11,812 nt of DNA from Verrucomicrobia bacterium GWC2_42_7 (GCA_001831055.1 MIDO01000024.1:1-11812), one strand, 5' to 3'. Shown: positions 1 to 7,870, counted from the first letter of the stretch. The notes: generated by a model from the letters alone, not told the origin. A program made the numbers and translations.

Positions 1-1402
1 AAATTTTCCCTATGGTGCCTGGGCAGTCTTTATTTTCAATGGAGAGGAGTATGCCGACGGGGGCGATTTCGATCTGATACCCATGGACACTGACTATACG
101 TGGATTTTTCCCAATGATGGTTCCTTGTAGCGATGCGGCATTTGTTTCAACCGTTTCAACGCCAACGAGCTCAGTGTATTCGGAGTCGGAATTGGAGTTG
201 ACAACTTCCACTTCGATACCCAATTGCTTTAATTTCAACGGTGCGTTGATGTCATTGACTTGAGGTCCTCCAATGTTCATCACATAACCTCGTTGAATTG
301 CGCGAGTGATGGGAGAGGCATCCAATTGCGTTAATTTGCCCCAATAGGAAATTCTTATTTTTTTCGAAAAACTGGGGGACATTTGTTGCAAAAGGGAGCC
401 CATTTTTTGTCCAAGGTCGATAAATGGGCCAATGGCTTGCAATGTTTTCATATCGACGCAAGGCATGTTGACGGCATTTTTAACTTCCTGTCCATTAAGG
501 AAATTGCACAGTTCATGAACAATTTCCATTCCGACGCTTTCCTGTGCTTCCTTTGTCGAGGCCCCAAGGTGGGGAGTTAAGGTCACATTGGGAAGCTTTC
601 GGAGTTCACTTGTAACAGGAAGGGGCTCTTCTTGGTAGACATCTAGGCCTGCAGAGGCAACAATCCCATTTTTGATGGCATTAATAAGCGCTTCTTCATG
701 GACAATGCCACCGCGGGCACAATTTAGAATATGGACACCCTTTTTCATCTGAGCAAACGCCTTTTCATCGAGCAAGTTACGTGTGCTATCGACTAAAGGA
801 ACATGGACCGTTATAAAGTCAGACTCAGCAAATAGCTCCCCTAAGGTAACCTTTTTTATATTCAAATTCTTGGCTCGGGTATCCGAAAGATAGGGATCAT
901 AGGCAATTACAGTCATTCCAAAAGCGTGTGCACGAGAGGCCACTTCTGTCCCAATCCGTCCCAATCCGATGATGCCCAGTGTCTTTTTAAATAACTCTAT
1001 TCCAATAAAAGCCTTACGGTCCCATTTCCCTTCTTTCATAGAAGCAGAGGCCTGAGGAAGCGGTCGAGCAGAAGAAAGGAGGTGTGCACAAGTCAATTCT
1101 GCCGTAGCAATGGTGTTTCCGCATGGCGCATTAAGCACCGCAATTCCCCGTTCCGTAGCCGCCTCGACGTCAATGTTATCCACCCCAATCCCTGCGCGCC
1201 CCACCACCTTCAATTTGGGCGCTCCAGCTAACAATTCCCGAGTTACCTTAGTCTCACTCCGAACTAAAAGCGCATCCGCTTCCATCAACAATCCAGGCAA
1301 GTTTTCTTTGTTTTTATGCGAGTCGATGACTTCCATATTCGGCTGCTGCTTCAAAAACAACAACGCAGATTCCACTATCGGATCAGCAATTACTACTTTC
1401 AT
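1..1402 (-). CDS. serA: D-3-phosphoglycerate dehydrogenase (C-terminus cut by window edge)
   Basis: Oxidises 3-phosphoglycerate to 3-phosphohydroxypyruvate with NAD+, the first step of serine synthesis, in the cytosol. The frame is open for 467 codons from the ATG at 1400-1402 to the left edge of the window. Visible: N-terminal half of the substrate domain, NAD-binding GLGRIG at about residues 146-151, catalytic Arg230 in NCARGG, Glu259 in DVYQEEP and His278 in TPHLGAST. Then follows an intervening domain, and NKDCPGTIGKI at about 457-467 opens the C-terminal ACT regulatory domain. This is the long, ACT-containing form (usually about 525 residues), so roughly 60 residues should lie outside. 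The ACT domain suggests serine feedback, which is family knowledge. No Shine-Dalgarno is visible before the ATG, and family A hairpin A1 begins 44 bp upstream. Identification is firm. Confidence 0.95.
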   Translation of the reverse strand, partial: MKVVIADPIVESALLFLKQQPNMEVIDSHKNKENLPGLLMEADALLVRSETKVTRELLAGAPKLKVVGRAGIGVDNIDVEAATERGIAVLNAPCGNTIATAELTCAHLLSSARPLPQASASMKEGKWDRKAFIGIELFKKTLGIIGLGRIGTEVASRAHAFGMTVIAYDPYLSDTRAKNLNIKKVTLGELFAESDFITVHVPLVDSTRNLLDEKAFAQMKKGVHILNCARGGIVHEEALINAIKNGIVASAGLDVYQEEPLPVTSELRKLPNVTLTPHLGASTKEAQESVGMEIVHELCNFLNGQEVKNAVNMPCVDMKTLQAIGPFIDLGQKMGSLLQQMSPSFSKKIRISYWGKLTQLDASPITRAIQRGYVMNIGGPQVNDINAPLKLKQLGIEVEVVNSNSDSEYTELVGVETVETNAASLQGTIIGKNPRIVSVHGYQIEIAPVGILLSIENKDCPGTIGKI

Positions 1403-1409
1403 GAGAGTG

Positions 1410-1437
1410 ATGTTAATTTGTTATTCGCAAAAATCAA
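1410..1437 (-). promoter_or_regulatory. possible serA promoter giving a very short leader
   Basis: On the minus strand TTGATT (1432-1437) and TAACAT (1410-1415) are 16 bp apart, each matching four of six positions of the -35 and -10 consensus. If used, transcription would begin within a few bases of the serA ATG, fitting the missing Shine-Dalgarno and suggesting a nearly leaderless mRNA. AT-rich DNA gives such matches by chance, so this is weak. Confidence 0.22.
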
Positions 1438-1445
1438 TGATGTTT

Positions 1446-1551
1446 GGGGAAAACCGCTTTTAATCCCTTAAAAGCGGTTTTCCCCAAGCCCCTTTCCGAA
1501 AAGGAGTTCGTTTCGCAACGATAAAATTCCGAATGGAATTTTATTGTTGCG
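1446..1551 (+). repeat. Family A two-hairpin element, copy A1
   Basis: Hairpin 1 is a perfect 18-bp stem (1446-1463 with 1468-1485, loop TCCC) of the form GGGGAAAACCGCTTTTAA. The linker at 1486-1507 contains CCCCTTTCCGAAAAGGAG. Hairpin 2 is a 17-bp stem (1514-1530 with 1535-1551, loop GAAT) with one G-T wobble, followed by GCAAAGGATTC, a tail shared with other copies. Hairpin 1 faces serA, 44 bp from its start codon. No T-run follows either stem, so it does not look like an intrinsic terminator. Confidence 0.9.
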
Positions 1552-1670
1552 CAAAGGATTCTTTTTTCTGGGGGGAGGGAAGGATTTTTGATCTTTATTT
1601 TTAAAAAATAGAGAAAAAGGGATTTTTTAGCATTTTTCGGTTGTTGATAACCAATGCGATGGAAAATTTA

Positions 1671-1706
1671 ATCAAACTGATCAAACCGATCAAACTGAAC
1701 AAACGA
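1671..1706. repeat. short tandem array, four 9-bp units
   Basis: Four imperfect 9-bp units based on ATCAAACTG run head to tail: ATCAAACTG, ATCAAACCG, ATCAAACTG, AACAAACGA. The array sits between elements A1 and B1 in the serA-pnp gap, where I see no supported gene. Read on the minus strand it would encode a repeating Leu-Ile-Ser/Gly pattern in a short, probably spurious ORF. Confidence 0.7.
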
Positions 1707-1741
1707 AAGCTAGCTCCCATATGATATAATAGGTAGGCACA

Positions 1742-1861
1742 GAAAGAAGTTATTTTAAGTTTTGAGTTCGTTGGACTACGCATTCGTGTTCGGTCACGTA
1801 CGTATGTACGCTCCCTCACACTCACCTCGTCCGCCTGCTCAAAAATTGAACTGATGTTTTC
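1742..1861 (+). repeat. Family B element, copy B1
   Basis: Contains the family landmarks in order: TTTTGAGTTCGTTGG, the CGTAC-GTAT-GTACG core hairpin around 1797-1810, and CGTCCGCCTGCTC. Inner stems pair GGAC (1773-1776) with GTCC (1829-1832), and GTGT (1786-1789) with ACAC (1818-1821). The terminal repeats are more decayed than in B2-B4. The TTGG end points left, towards serA. Confidence 0.85.
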
Positions 1862-1904
1862 CTGCGGGGTCATGCAGTCATGCAAAGAGGATGGAAAAGT
1901 CTTC

Positions 1905-1950
1905 ACTTAGTCCGCCTGCTCGAAAAAAATTAAGCTAACCTCTTTCTGTG
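1905..1950 (+). repeat. Family B distal half copy
   Basis: Only the right-hand end of family B is present: TAGTCCGCCTGCTCG followed by an A-rich stretch, TTAAGCTAACC and TCTTTCTGTGG. It lies about 45 bp beyond B1 in the same orientation. Similar detached halves follow B2 and B4, so full-plus-half appears to be a recurring arrangement. Confidence 0.7.
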
Positions 1951-2059
1951 GACGATAAGGATTCTATTACACAAAAACCTAAAAAACATAAAAGATTATG
2001 AAAAACAAATTACATTCATATATAACCCGGATCGTTAAGATGATTACCGACTTATCTTT

Positions 2060-2158
2060 TCGCCGAAGAAAAATTGAAAAATTTATCTTCGGCGACAATC
2101 GCTTTTCTTTGGAAAGTGCGAAAACCTTCCTTTTCTCGCGAAAAGAAAGGTTTTCGCA
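2060..2158 (-). repeat. Family C two-hairpin element, copy C1
   Basis: The distal hairpin is a 16-bp stem with one mismatch (2060-2075 with 2080-2095) built on TCGCCGAAGA. The linker ATCGCTTTTCTTTGGAAAG is shared almost exactly with C2. The proximal hairpin is a 19-bp stem with one mismatch (2117-2135 with 2140-2158, loop TCGC) built on TGCGAAAACC. It lies 67 bp before the pnp ATG and faces pnp. If transcribed it would put a strong stem in the pnp leader. Confidence 0.88.
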
Positions 2159-2225
2159 ACTTTTTTCAGCCTCCTTTTTACTTTATGTATTGCATTTTTA
2201 ATAAAGAAGCTAGAATGGAAAAGTG

Positions 2226-4463
2226 ATGAAACAGAAATATTCAGTTAATGTAGAGGGTCTAGGAATAACGATCTCTACGGGCTCGATAGCGAAGCAAGCA
2301 AATGGTGCGGTTACGATACAATTAGGGGAGACATCCGTTTTTGTAAGTGCGGTAGCGGCCGCGGCGGTGAAGCCCGATCAAGATTTTTTCCCTTTGACGG
2401 TAGATTATAGGGAGAAGTTTTCGGCGGCTGGGCGTGTTCCCGGAGGATATATTAAGAGGGAAGGCAGACCTAGCGAGAAGGAGATCTTAATTTCACGTTT
2501 GTGTGATCGTCCTTTGAGGCCGTTGTTTCCAAAAGGGTTTATCAATGAGGTTCAGGTAATGGGAATGCTGTTATCTGCTGACTTGACCAATGAACCAGAC
2601 GTGTTGTTCGTGAATGGCGCTTCTGCGGCCATGATGTGTTCCGATATTCCTTGGGACGGTCCTATTGGTTGCGTGAGAGTCGCTGAAATCGATGGCAAAT
2701 TTATAGTCAATCCTACCAACGAGGAGATTTTTGAGTCTCGTTTAGATTTAGTGTACGTTGGTAATGAAAAGGATATGATGATGATCGAAGGGAGCGCCGA
2801 TCAATTACCAGAGGAGCGCTTTATTGAAGCACTTGAATTTGCTCATTCTCATATCCAAGCTATCATCAAGGCCCAAAAAGAATTGGCTCAGATGGTAAAT
2901 AAGGCAAAAAAAGAATTTAAGCTGTATACGGTTGATCCAAAAGTATTGGCGACTGTTGAAAAATTGGTTGGAGAACGTTTGTCAAAAGCTGTGTTCCAAG
3001 ATAATAAAGCGGCTCGTCGCGATGCCGTCGCTGCACTTAAGGAAGAAGCAGCCGCTGCTGTCGAAACTCAAATGGGAGAGGAATTTGATCCGAATCAGAT
3101 TCGCTTGGCCTTTGGGGAATTAGAAGAGTGTTTGTACAGGAACAGCATTCTTGATGAAGGCAAACGCGTTGATGGACGAGGCGTGAAGGATCTTCGGTCT
3201 TTATCTTGCGAGGCAGGCGTATTGCCACGAGTCCATGGATCTGCGATCTTTGAACGCGGAGAAACTCAGGCCTTAGTGACTGCAACCCTTGGCAATAGTA
3301 AAGATGTGCAGGAACTAGATGCTTTGACCGGCGGAGCGAATGCAAAATCGTTTGTTCTTCACTACAATTTCCCTCCATTTTCTACAGGAGAGACGGGACG
3401 TATTGGCGCGACCGGGCGTCGGGAAGTGGGACACGGTGCCTTAGCGGAGCGCTCATTATTGCCGATCGTTCCTCCGGAAGATGAATTCCCTTATTCCATT
3501 CGCATAGTATCCGACATTTTAGAATCAAATGGTTCTAGCTCAATGGCTTCTGTTTGTGGTGGCTGTTTGGCTTTGATGGACGCTGGCGTTCCCATTTTGG
3601 ATGCAGTTGCCGGCATATCTGCAGGATTAGTAACTAAATGCGACGATAATGGTAATATAACTAAGCACGTTGTCTTGACAGATATCCTTGGCGCAGAAGA
3701 CCATTACGGAGACATGGATTTCAAAATTGCAGGTACGCGTACCGGTATAACTGGATTCCAATTAGACCTTAAAATCAAGGGCTTGCCCATTGAAATTGCA
3801 AAAGAAGCCATTTTAAGAAATAAGGATATGCGCATGCAAATCCTGGATGTCATGGCTAAAGAATTGCCAGAACCACGCAAAGAACTCCGCCAACACGCTC
3901 CACGGATCCATCAAATGAAGATAGATCCAGATAAGATCGGTGCGTTAATTGGCCCAGGAGGGAAAAATATCAAGCGCATTACGGAAGTCACTGGAGCACA
4001 GATTGATATCAATGAGGACAATAGCGGTAATCTGCTGGTTTTCGCAACTAGCAAAGAATCTTTAGATCGTGCGGTTGCTGAAGTCTCCTTGGTGGTAAGC
4101 GAGATAGAAGTAGGCAAAACCTACAGAGGTATGGTGAAGTCTACCAAAGAATTTGGTGCTTTTGTCGAATGTATTATCGGAAAAGAAGGCCTTGTTCACA
4201 TCTCTGAATTAGCCGAGGGACGCGTCAATCAAACGGAAGATGTCTGCAAAGTCGGTGATATCTTAGATGTAAAGTGTATCGGCGTTGATGAAAAAGGTCG
4301 CGTACGCTTAAGCCGCAAAGCCGTTCTTTGCGAACAGCAAGGGATCCCGTACGAAGTCCAAGAACGCCAAGAGAAACATTCTCGCGCTCCTCGTGGACAC
4401 CACGGTTATCACGAAAGAGATCGAGGAGGGGACAACCGTAAACGCTCCCGCGATCGCTATTAG
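2226..4463 (+). CDS. pnp: Polyribonucleotide nucleotidyltransferase (PNPase)
   Basis: Phosphorolytic 3'-5' exoribonuclease of mRNA decay, normally a homotrimer and often part of the degradosome. About 745 residues, slightly longer than the usual 700-720. Order: first RNase PH domain (about 1-140), alpha-helical linker domain (to about 310), and a second, catalytic RNase PH domain with GRREVGHG near 400, [14 protein letters not shown] near 430-443 and the acidic [15 protein letters not shown] near 485-501. A KH domain follows with GPGGKNIK near 577-584, then an S1 domain at about 629-700 and a basic, Arg/Gly/His-rich tail that may bind RNA. A GTG sits directly before the ATG; I prefer the ATG. 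No strong ribosome site is seen. The gene stands alone, with element C1 in front and A2 13 bp behind. Confidence 0.97.
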   Translation: MKQKYSVNVEGLGITISTGSIAKQANGAVTIQLGETSVFVSAVAAAAVKPDQDFFPLTVDYREKFSAAGRVPGGYIKREGRPSEKEILISRLCDRPLRPLFPKGFINEVQVMGMLLSADLTNEPDVLFVNGASAAMMCSDIPWDGPIGCVRVAEIDGKFIVNPTNEEIFESRLDLVYVGNEKDMMMIEGSADQLPEERFIEALEFAHSHIQAIIKAQKELAQMVNKAKKEFKLYTVDPKVLATVEKLVGERLSKAVFQDNKAARRDAVAALKEEAAAAVETQMGEEFDPNQIRLAFGELEECLYRNSILDEGKRVDGRGVKDLRSLSCEAGVLPRVHGSAIFERGETQALVTATLGNSKDVQELDALTGGANAKSFVLHYNFPPFSTGETGRIGATGRREVGHGALAERSLLPIVPPEDEFPYSIRIVSDILESNGSSSMASVCGGCLALMDAGVPILDAVAGISAGLVTKCDDNGNITKHVVLTDILGAEDHYGDMDFKIAGTRTGITGFQLDLKIKGLPIEIAKEAILRNKDMRMQILDVMAKELPEPRKELRQHAPRIHQMKIDPDKIGALIGPGGKNIKRITEVTGAQIDINEDNSGNLLVFATSKESLDRAVAEVSLVVSEIEVGKTYRGMVKSTKEFGAFVECIIGKEGLVHISELAEGRVNQTEDVCKVGDILDVKCIGVDEKGRVRLSRKAVLCEQQGIPYEVQERQEKHSRAPRGHHGYHERDRGGDNRKRSRDRY

Positions 4464-4472
4464 GTGATTTTT

Positions 4473-4516
4473 TTGAGGAAAACCCATTTTGGTCCCCCAG
4501 AAAGTGTTTTCCCCAA
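4473..4516 (+). repeat. Family A hairpin 1 only, copy A2
   Basis: An imperfect 16-bp stem, GGAAAACCCATTTTGG pairing with CCAGAAAGTGTTTTCC (13 of 16 positions), begins about 13 bp after the pnp stop. It belongs to the CCATTTTGG subtype also seen in A4. A T-run precedes the stem rather than following it, so it lacks the usual terminator layout. The linker and second hairpin are replaced by element B2, which starts directly afterwards. Confidence 0.75.
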
Positions 4517-4642
4517 CTGAAAAACATTATTTCAGTTTTCGAGTTCGTTGGGCAGCGGATTCACACTTCCTCACGTACGTTAGTACGCTCGGTCGTGTTC
4601 ACCTTGCCCGCCTGCTCGAAATCCTGAACTAAAGTTTTTCAG
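4517..4642 (+). repeat. Family B element, copy B2
   Basis: Terminal inverted repeats start CTGAAAAAC at 4517 and end GTTTTTCAG at 4642, with pairing extending inward to the CGAG/CTCG blocks. Inner stems: GGGC (4550-4553) with GCCC (4606-4609), ACAC (4563-4566) with GTGT (4595-4598), and core CGTAC (4574-4578) with GTACG (4583-4587) around loop GTTA. The TTGG end faces pnp. Confidence 0.9.
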
Positions 4643-4672
4643 CGGCGTTTTGGAGATCTGAGTAAAAAAGAT

Positions 4673-4716
4673 TCGTATCGTCTGTCTGCTCCAAACCTTG
4701 AACTAACATTTTTCTG
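4673..4716 (+). repeat. Family B distal half copy after B2
   Basis: Resembles the right-hand end of B2: GTCTGTCTGCTCCAAA, CTTGAACTAAC and a closing TTTTTCTG. It is about 30 bp beyond B2 in the same orientation. The intervening GCGGCGTTTTGG motif is also found near the half copy that follows B4. Confidence 0.6.
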
Positions 4717-4790
4717 ACCCCTTTCCCAAAAGGAGTTTTGCATGTTTTCGCGCAAGTACCTCCTTTTCGGAGGGGGGTTGAACTGCTTTT
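4717..4790. repeat. Family A linker fragments in the centre of the pnp-GT10 gap (A3)
   Basis: Two remnants of the family A linker lie in opposite orientation: CCCCTTTCCCAAAAGGAGTT at about 4718-4737 and CTCCTTTTCGGAGGGG at about 4760-4775. Between them is TTTTCGCGCAAG, resembling the base of hairpin 2. They can pair with each other, giving a central palindrome between the mirrored elements B2 and B3. No gene is seen in this gap. Confidence 0.6.
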
Positions 4791-4791
4791 G

Positions 4792-4917
4792 AAAAAAGAG
4801 TTTAGTTTAATGTTTCGAGCAGGCGGGCAAGGTGAACATGAAGGAGCGTACTAACGTACGTGACCGAATGTGAATCCGTAGCCCAACACACTCGAACTTT
4901 AAACTAAACTCTTTTTC
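4792..4917 (-). repeat. Family B element, copy B3 (inverted)
   Basis: Perfect 18-bp terminal inverted repeats: AAAAAGAGTTTAGTTTAA (4793-4810) pairs with 4899-4916. Inner stems: GGGC (4825-4828) with GCCC (4881-4884), ACAT (4836-4839) with ATGT (4868-4871), and core CGTAC-TAAC-GTACG around 4847-4860. It mirrors B2, and its conserved proximal end faces the glycosyltransferase gene, whose ATG is 38 bp away. Confidence 0.92.
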
Positions 4918-4954
4918 TGGGTGACCAAAAAACAGTTCTCCCCCAAAATCCAAT

Positions 4955-5875
4955 ATGAAGTCATTGAATGTAAAGTTTATTGATGGAGGCGAGTGTGCGA
5001 GGGCTATTGTACTCAGGGCCTTGTCGTTTGATTATGAGGTTAGGGAAGGGGATACGCCGTCGGTGGTCTTTTTTTCTGATGACAAGTTGGCGAAGCATAA
5101 GGCATTCCGTGATTGTCTGAAGATATATGTAGCCATTGAATACAATTATCCCAATTATGGGCTATGTGATTATTCGCTTGGCTTTTTACCGTTGTCTACG
5201 TCTAAAAATCTCCGGTTACCTGTTTATACGTGGGAAGACAAGGGGAGTGAGCTGGTTAAGGGCGAAAATGAATGGAAAAATGTTATTCAATCCAAAGACA
5301 AGTTTTGTGCATTTGTAGTATCCAATGGAAATAAAAATCGTACGTGGAAGCGTATTTCATTTTTTCATAAATTAAGTAATTATAAGAGAATCGATTCTGG
5401 GGGGAGCTTTTTGAACAACGTGGGGCATCGGGTCGATGATAAATTGGCCTTTTATAAGCCGTACAAATTTGTTCTCACATTTGAAAATCAAAAAAATCCT
5501 TGGTATACAACAGAAAAACTGGTTCATGCCATGCTTTCCCGGTGTGTTCCCATTTATTGGGGAAATTCTCGGATTGCTGAGGACTTTAACCCCAAGAGCT
5601 TTATCAATGTGGGCGATTTTAAAAATGACGAAGAGGCCATTCAATATATTATGAAAGTAGACGAAGACCTTGCCTTGTTCGAAAAATATATAAAAGAGCC
5701 TTTCTTTTACGGCAATAAACCCAACGAATTCTTCAATATCGAGCGTCTCAGAAACTTTCTATCCCACGCCATCGAAGGTCCTCGTAATAGGAGAGAATTT
5801 TTCGGTTATATCCCCTTCAAGTTGTTGGATATCAAAAAGCGTATACAGCCCTACTATGAAAAGGTTTTAAGGTAA
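4955..5875 (+). CDS. Glycosyltransferase family 10 (alpha-1,3-fucosyltransferase-like)
   Basis: GT10 enzymes transfer fucose from GDP-fucose to GlcNAc or Glc in surface glycans such as LPS O-antigen. The 306-residue protein carries the family's core in order: FVVSN near 119, SGGSFLNNVG near 148-157, YKFVLTFEN near 170-178, then the signature YTTEKL (184-189), CVPIYWG (197-203) and FNPKSFINV (211-219). These closely resemble the Helicobacter FucT motifs. The residue before YTTEKL is Trp where Gly is common. There is no signal peptide or transmembrane segment, and the basic, Tyr/Lys-containing C-terminus could be membrane-peripheral. The ATG has no Shine-Dalgarno. The gene stands alone and does not sit in a glycan cluster, though a GDP-mannose synthase gene lies 2 kb away. 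The exact acceptor and linkage cannot be told from sequence. Confidence 0.9.
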   Translation: MKSLNVKFIDGGECARAIVLRALSFDYEVREGDTPSVVFFSDDKLAKHKAFRDCLKIYVAIEYNYPNYGLCDYSLGFLPLSTSKNLRLPVYTWEDKGSELVKGENEWKNVIQSKDKFCAFVVSNGNKNRTWKRISFFHKLSNYKRIDSGGSFLNNVGHRVDDKLAFYKPYKFVLTFENQKNPWYTTEKLVHAMLSRCVPIYWGNSRIAEDFNPKSFINVGDFKNDEEAIQYIMKVDEDLALFEKYIKEPFFYGNKPNEFFNIERLRNFLSHAIEGPRNRREFFGYIPFKLLDIKKRIQPYYEKVLR

Positions 5876-5886
5876 TGACGTTTTTT

Positions 5887-5998
5887 CGGGGAAACCCATT
5901 TTGGTCACCCAAAATAGGTTTCCCCAAACCCCTTCCGAAAAGGAGGTTGTTGCGCGGATAAAAATTCCTTGCGGAATTTATATCCGCGCAGAGGATCT
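5887..5998 (+). repeat. Family A two-hairpin element, copy A4
   Basis: Hairpin 1 is a 17-bp stem with one mismatch (5888-5904 with 5909-5925) of the GGGGAAACCCATTTTGG type, 12 bp after the GT10 stop codon. The linker contains CCCCTTCCGAAAAGGAGG. Hairpin 2 is an 18-bp stem with one mismatch (5951-5968 with 5973-5990, loop TTGC) starting TGCGCGGATA. The tail is GAGGATCTTTTT. Hairpin 1 faces the GT10 gene. Confidence 0.92.
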
Positions 5999-6017
5999 TT
6001 TTAAGAAATTTGGAAAC

Positions 6018-6038
6018 AGATATATCCTAGATATATCT
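6018..6038. repeat. central palindrome between A4 and A5
   Basis: AGATATAT and ATATATCT flank CCTAG, an 8-bp perfect palindrome with a 5-base centre. It lies almost at the midpoint of the GT10-gltX gap, between the inward-facing ends of A4 and A5, so the whole gap could fold as one long interrupted palindrome. Confidence 0.7.
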
Positions 6039-6045
6039 TCTCAAA

Positions 6046-6158
6046 AAAACTTTGCGCTAGAGTGAAATTACATAGGAATTTTACTCTAGCGCAACGATCT
6101 CGTTTTCGGAAAGGGGCTTGGGGAAAACGCTTTTAGGTGACTAAAAGCAGTTTCCCCC
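6046..6158 (-). repeat. Family A two-hairpin element, copy A5 (inverted)
   Basis: Mirror image of A4. Hairpin 2 is a 17-bp stem with one G-T wobble (6053-6069 with 6077-6093), TGCGCTAGAGTGAAATT. The inverted linker TCGTTTTCGGAAAGGGGCTT follows. Hairpin 1 is a 17-bp stem with two mismatches (6120-6136 with 6141-6157), GGGGAAAACGCTTTTAG. Hairpin 1 is 11 bp beyond the gltX stop codon. Its linker is largely complementary to the A4 linker. Confidence 0.92.
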
Positions 6159-6168
6159 AAAATTCTAC

Positions 6169-7476
6169 CTACGCTATAAATTTTTTGATGCGTTGTTGAA
6201 CGCGGGTTTTCCCTAGGACGCGTATTAGGCCGTAGATGCCGGGGCCTACGTTGGTTCCGGAGACAGCTAGGCGTACGGCATGGATATAATCGCCGGTATT
6301 GACGTTTTTGGATTCGGCTAACTTTTTGATTCCCGGTTCCAATTCCGATTCAACCAATGCATTTAAAGGTTCGATGAATGCCAAGAACTCTTCTAAGCGC
6401 TCATTAACGTTTCCTTTTTTCATCACTTTTTCTTTGGCTTTTTCATCAAAGGGATAATTTTCCGTGAAGAAATAACCTACGAAGTGAGGAACATCCTCTA
6501 AGCCTCTGACCTTTTCTTGGCAAATGGACAGGACATCTTTAATGTAGTCCTTGTCTGTGTTTTCATCTATCACTTTCGATGAAAGGAGGATAGGTTTTAC
6601 TTTATCGACGAAAGAATCCAAGGGGAGGTGTTTGACGTATTCACAATTGATGAACGCCATTTTCTTTTCGTCGAAGTGGGCGTTATTCTTATTAACATTT
6701 GCAATGTCAAATAGTGAAATAACTTCCTCTATTGGAAGTATTTCGCGATCTTCTTTTGGAGACCAGCCCAATAAACAAAGGAAATTACGGACCGCTTCTG
6801 GCAAGAAATGGCGCTGCTGATACTCTTCAATCAATGCACCTCGATCCCTTTTGCTCATTTTTCCTGGTCCATCTGATTTTAAAATGAGAGGAATGTGCGC
6901 ATAAATGGGAGGCGTCGCTTCAAAGGCTCTGAAAAGCTCCATATGCTTACTCGTGTTGGATAGATGGTCTTCTCCACGAATAACATGTGTTATTTGCATC
7001 GTAAGGTCGTCTATGACATTCACTAAATGAAATACAGGGGTTCCATTGGACCGCACAATTACAAAATCTTCCTCTTCCTTGCGTTCGACGCGTCCACGTA
7101 TGGCGTCGTTAATAACCTGTCCTTCTCCAGATATTTTTAGCCAAAGTGCGCCTTCTTTTTCATACGCCCGGCCACTTTCTTTGAGCTTTGTTATATACTC
7201 CTCATAAATATGGCCTCGCTGACTCTGAAAATAGGGGCCAAAATTTCCTCCCTTTTCAGGGCCTTCATCCCAATCCATACCCAGCCACCGCAGTCCATCC
7301 AAAATAACTTGCAAGAATTCGGGCCGATCGCGTTCTTTGTCAGTGTCTTCGATCCGAAGGACAAATGTGCCTTTTGTGTGCCTTGCGTACAGCCAGTTAA
7401 AAAGGGCCGTGCGGGCACCCCCTATGTGAAAAAAACCCGTCGGACTTGGTGCAAATCGAACTCTTACGTTACTCAT
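6169..7476 (-). CDS. gltX: Glutamate--tRNA ligase (GluRS)
   Basis: Class I aminoacyl-tRNA synthetase that charges tRNA-Glu and, in bacteria using the GatCAB route, also tRNA-Gln. HIGH-type motif HIGG is at residues 17-20 after FAPSPTG, and the KMSKR loop is near 206. The C-terminal part is the alpha-helical anticodon-binding region. At 435 residues it is shorter than the usual 460-500. Part of the difference is in the region after ESGRAY (about residue 95), which runs straight into EKEGALWLK without the cysteine-bearing zinc-binding insert seen in E. coli GluRS. The ORF extends 14 codons upstream, but I choose the ATG at 7474-7476: it starts MSNVRVRFAPSPTG as in the family and has AAAGG at 7481-7485, 4 bases ahead. 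The gene stands alone. Confidence 0.96.
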   Translation of the reverse strand: MSNVRVRFAPSPTGFFHIGGARTALFNWLYARHTKGTFVLRIEDTDKERDRPEFLQVILDGLRWLGMDWDEGPEKGGNFGPYFQSQRGHIYEEYITKLKESGRAYEKEGALWLKISGEGQVINDAIRGRVERKEEEDFVIVRSNGTPVFHLVNVIDDLTMQITHVIRGEDHLSNTSKHMELFRAFEATPPIYAHIPLILKSDGPGKMSKRDRGALIEEYQQRHFLPEAVRNFLCLLGWSPKEDREILPIEEVISLFDIANVNKNNAHFDEKKMAFINCEYVKHLPLDSFVDKVKPILLSSKVIDENTDKDYIKDVLSICQEKVRGLEDVPHFVGYFFTENYPFDEKAKEKVMKKGNVNERLEEFLAFIEPLNALVESELEPGIKKLAESKNVNTGDYIHAVRLAVSGTNVGPGIYGLIRVLGKTRVQQRIKKFIA

Positions 7477-7480
7477 AATG

Positions 7481-7485
7481 CCTTT
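7481..7485 (-). promoter_or_regulatory. Shine-Dalgarno site that sets the gltX start
   Basis: AAAGG on the minus strand, separated from the ATG at 7474-7476 by CATT. It is the clearest ribosome site in the window and favours the internal ATG over the one 14 codons upstream. Confidence 0.6.
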
Positions 7486-7582
7486 CAATTTTCTAAACGA
7501 ACCAAATTCTTTACACAATTACCCCACTCGCAAGCAAATTTTAGGGGAACTGCTATGGTAAGTTAAGTTTCTCTTGACGATG

Positions 7583-7696
7583 CCGGAACCCCTTTCTTTT
7601 TGAGGTAAAAAAGAAAGGGGTTCCGGACCTCCTCTAAGAAAAACCAATGATCGGGCTAAAAAATCTTAAAAGTTCTTTGAATTTGTTTAGCCCGAT
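7583..7696 (+). repeat. Family C two-hairpin element, copy C5
   Basis: The proximal hairpin is a perfect 19-bp stem (7583-7601 with 7608-7626) starting CCGGAACCCC. The linker ACCTCCTCTAAGAAAAACCA leads to the distal hairpin, an 11-bp closing stem ATCGGGCTAAA (7650-7660) with TTTAGCCCGAT (7686-7696) around an AT-rich loop. The proximal hairpin faces gltX, about 107 bp upstream of its start. A homologous inverted copy, C6, closes the window. Confidence 0.9.
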
Positions 7697-7768
7697 GGAT
7701 TGCATTCATATTCTTGAAAATAACCATTTACTCATGTCAATAGATTACAAAAGCGTTCCTCAGGCTTT

Positions 7769-7870
7769 ATTCGGCGATCGAAATCGTAAGATTTTGATCG
7801 CCGAATGATCGCTTTTCTTTGGAAAGTGCGAAAACCGTTTCTTTTCTTGTGAAAAGAAAGGTTTTCGCAC
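7769..7870 (-). repeat. Family C two-hairpin element, copy C2 (inverted)
   Basis: The distal hairpin is a 17-bp stem with one wobble (7769-7785 with 7790-7806, loop GTAA) built on ATTCGGCGATC. The linker GATCGCTTTTCTTTGGAAAG matches C1. The proximal hairpin, built on GTGCGAAAACC, has arms at 7826-7846 and 7851-7870 with a one-base bulge. It ends 13 bp before the manC start codon, so it occupies the site where a promoter or ribosome site would be expected. Confidence 0.9.

Noticed and set aside
1601..1906. 101-codon ORF on the minus strand
   Set aside because: It consists of family B copy B1 read through plus the 9-bp tandem array and low-complexity flanks. It has no ribosome site and no family I recognise. 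Reported as a repeat, with its reading-frame pattern noted as a finding.
1998..2201. 67-codon ORF before pnp
   Set aside because: It covers both hairpins of element C1, has no homology I recognise, and is best explained as repeat shadow.
4792..4917. Known MITE or insertion sequence with target-site duplication at B3
   Set aside because: Terminal inverted repeats are clear, but I could find no convincing direct duplication at its ends, nor at B2 or B4, and no transposase is in the window.
5887..5925. A4 hairpin 1 as an intrinsic terminator of the GT10 gene
   Set aside because: The T-run lies before the stem and the stem is followed by AAACCCC, not by U-rich sequence. The same hairpin type also occurs upstream of gene starts.
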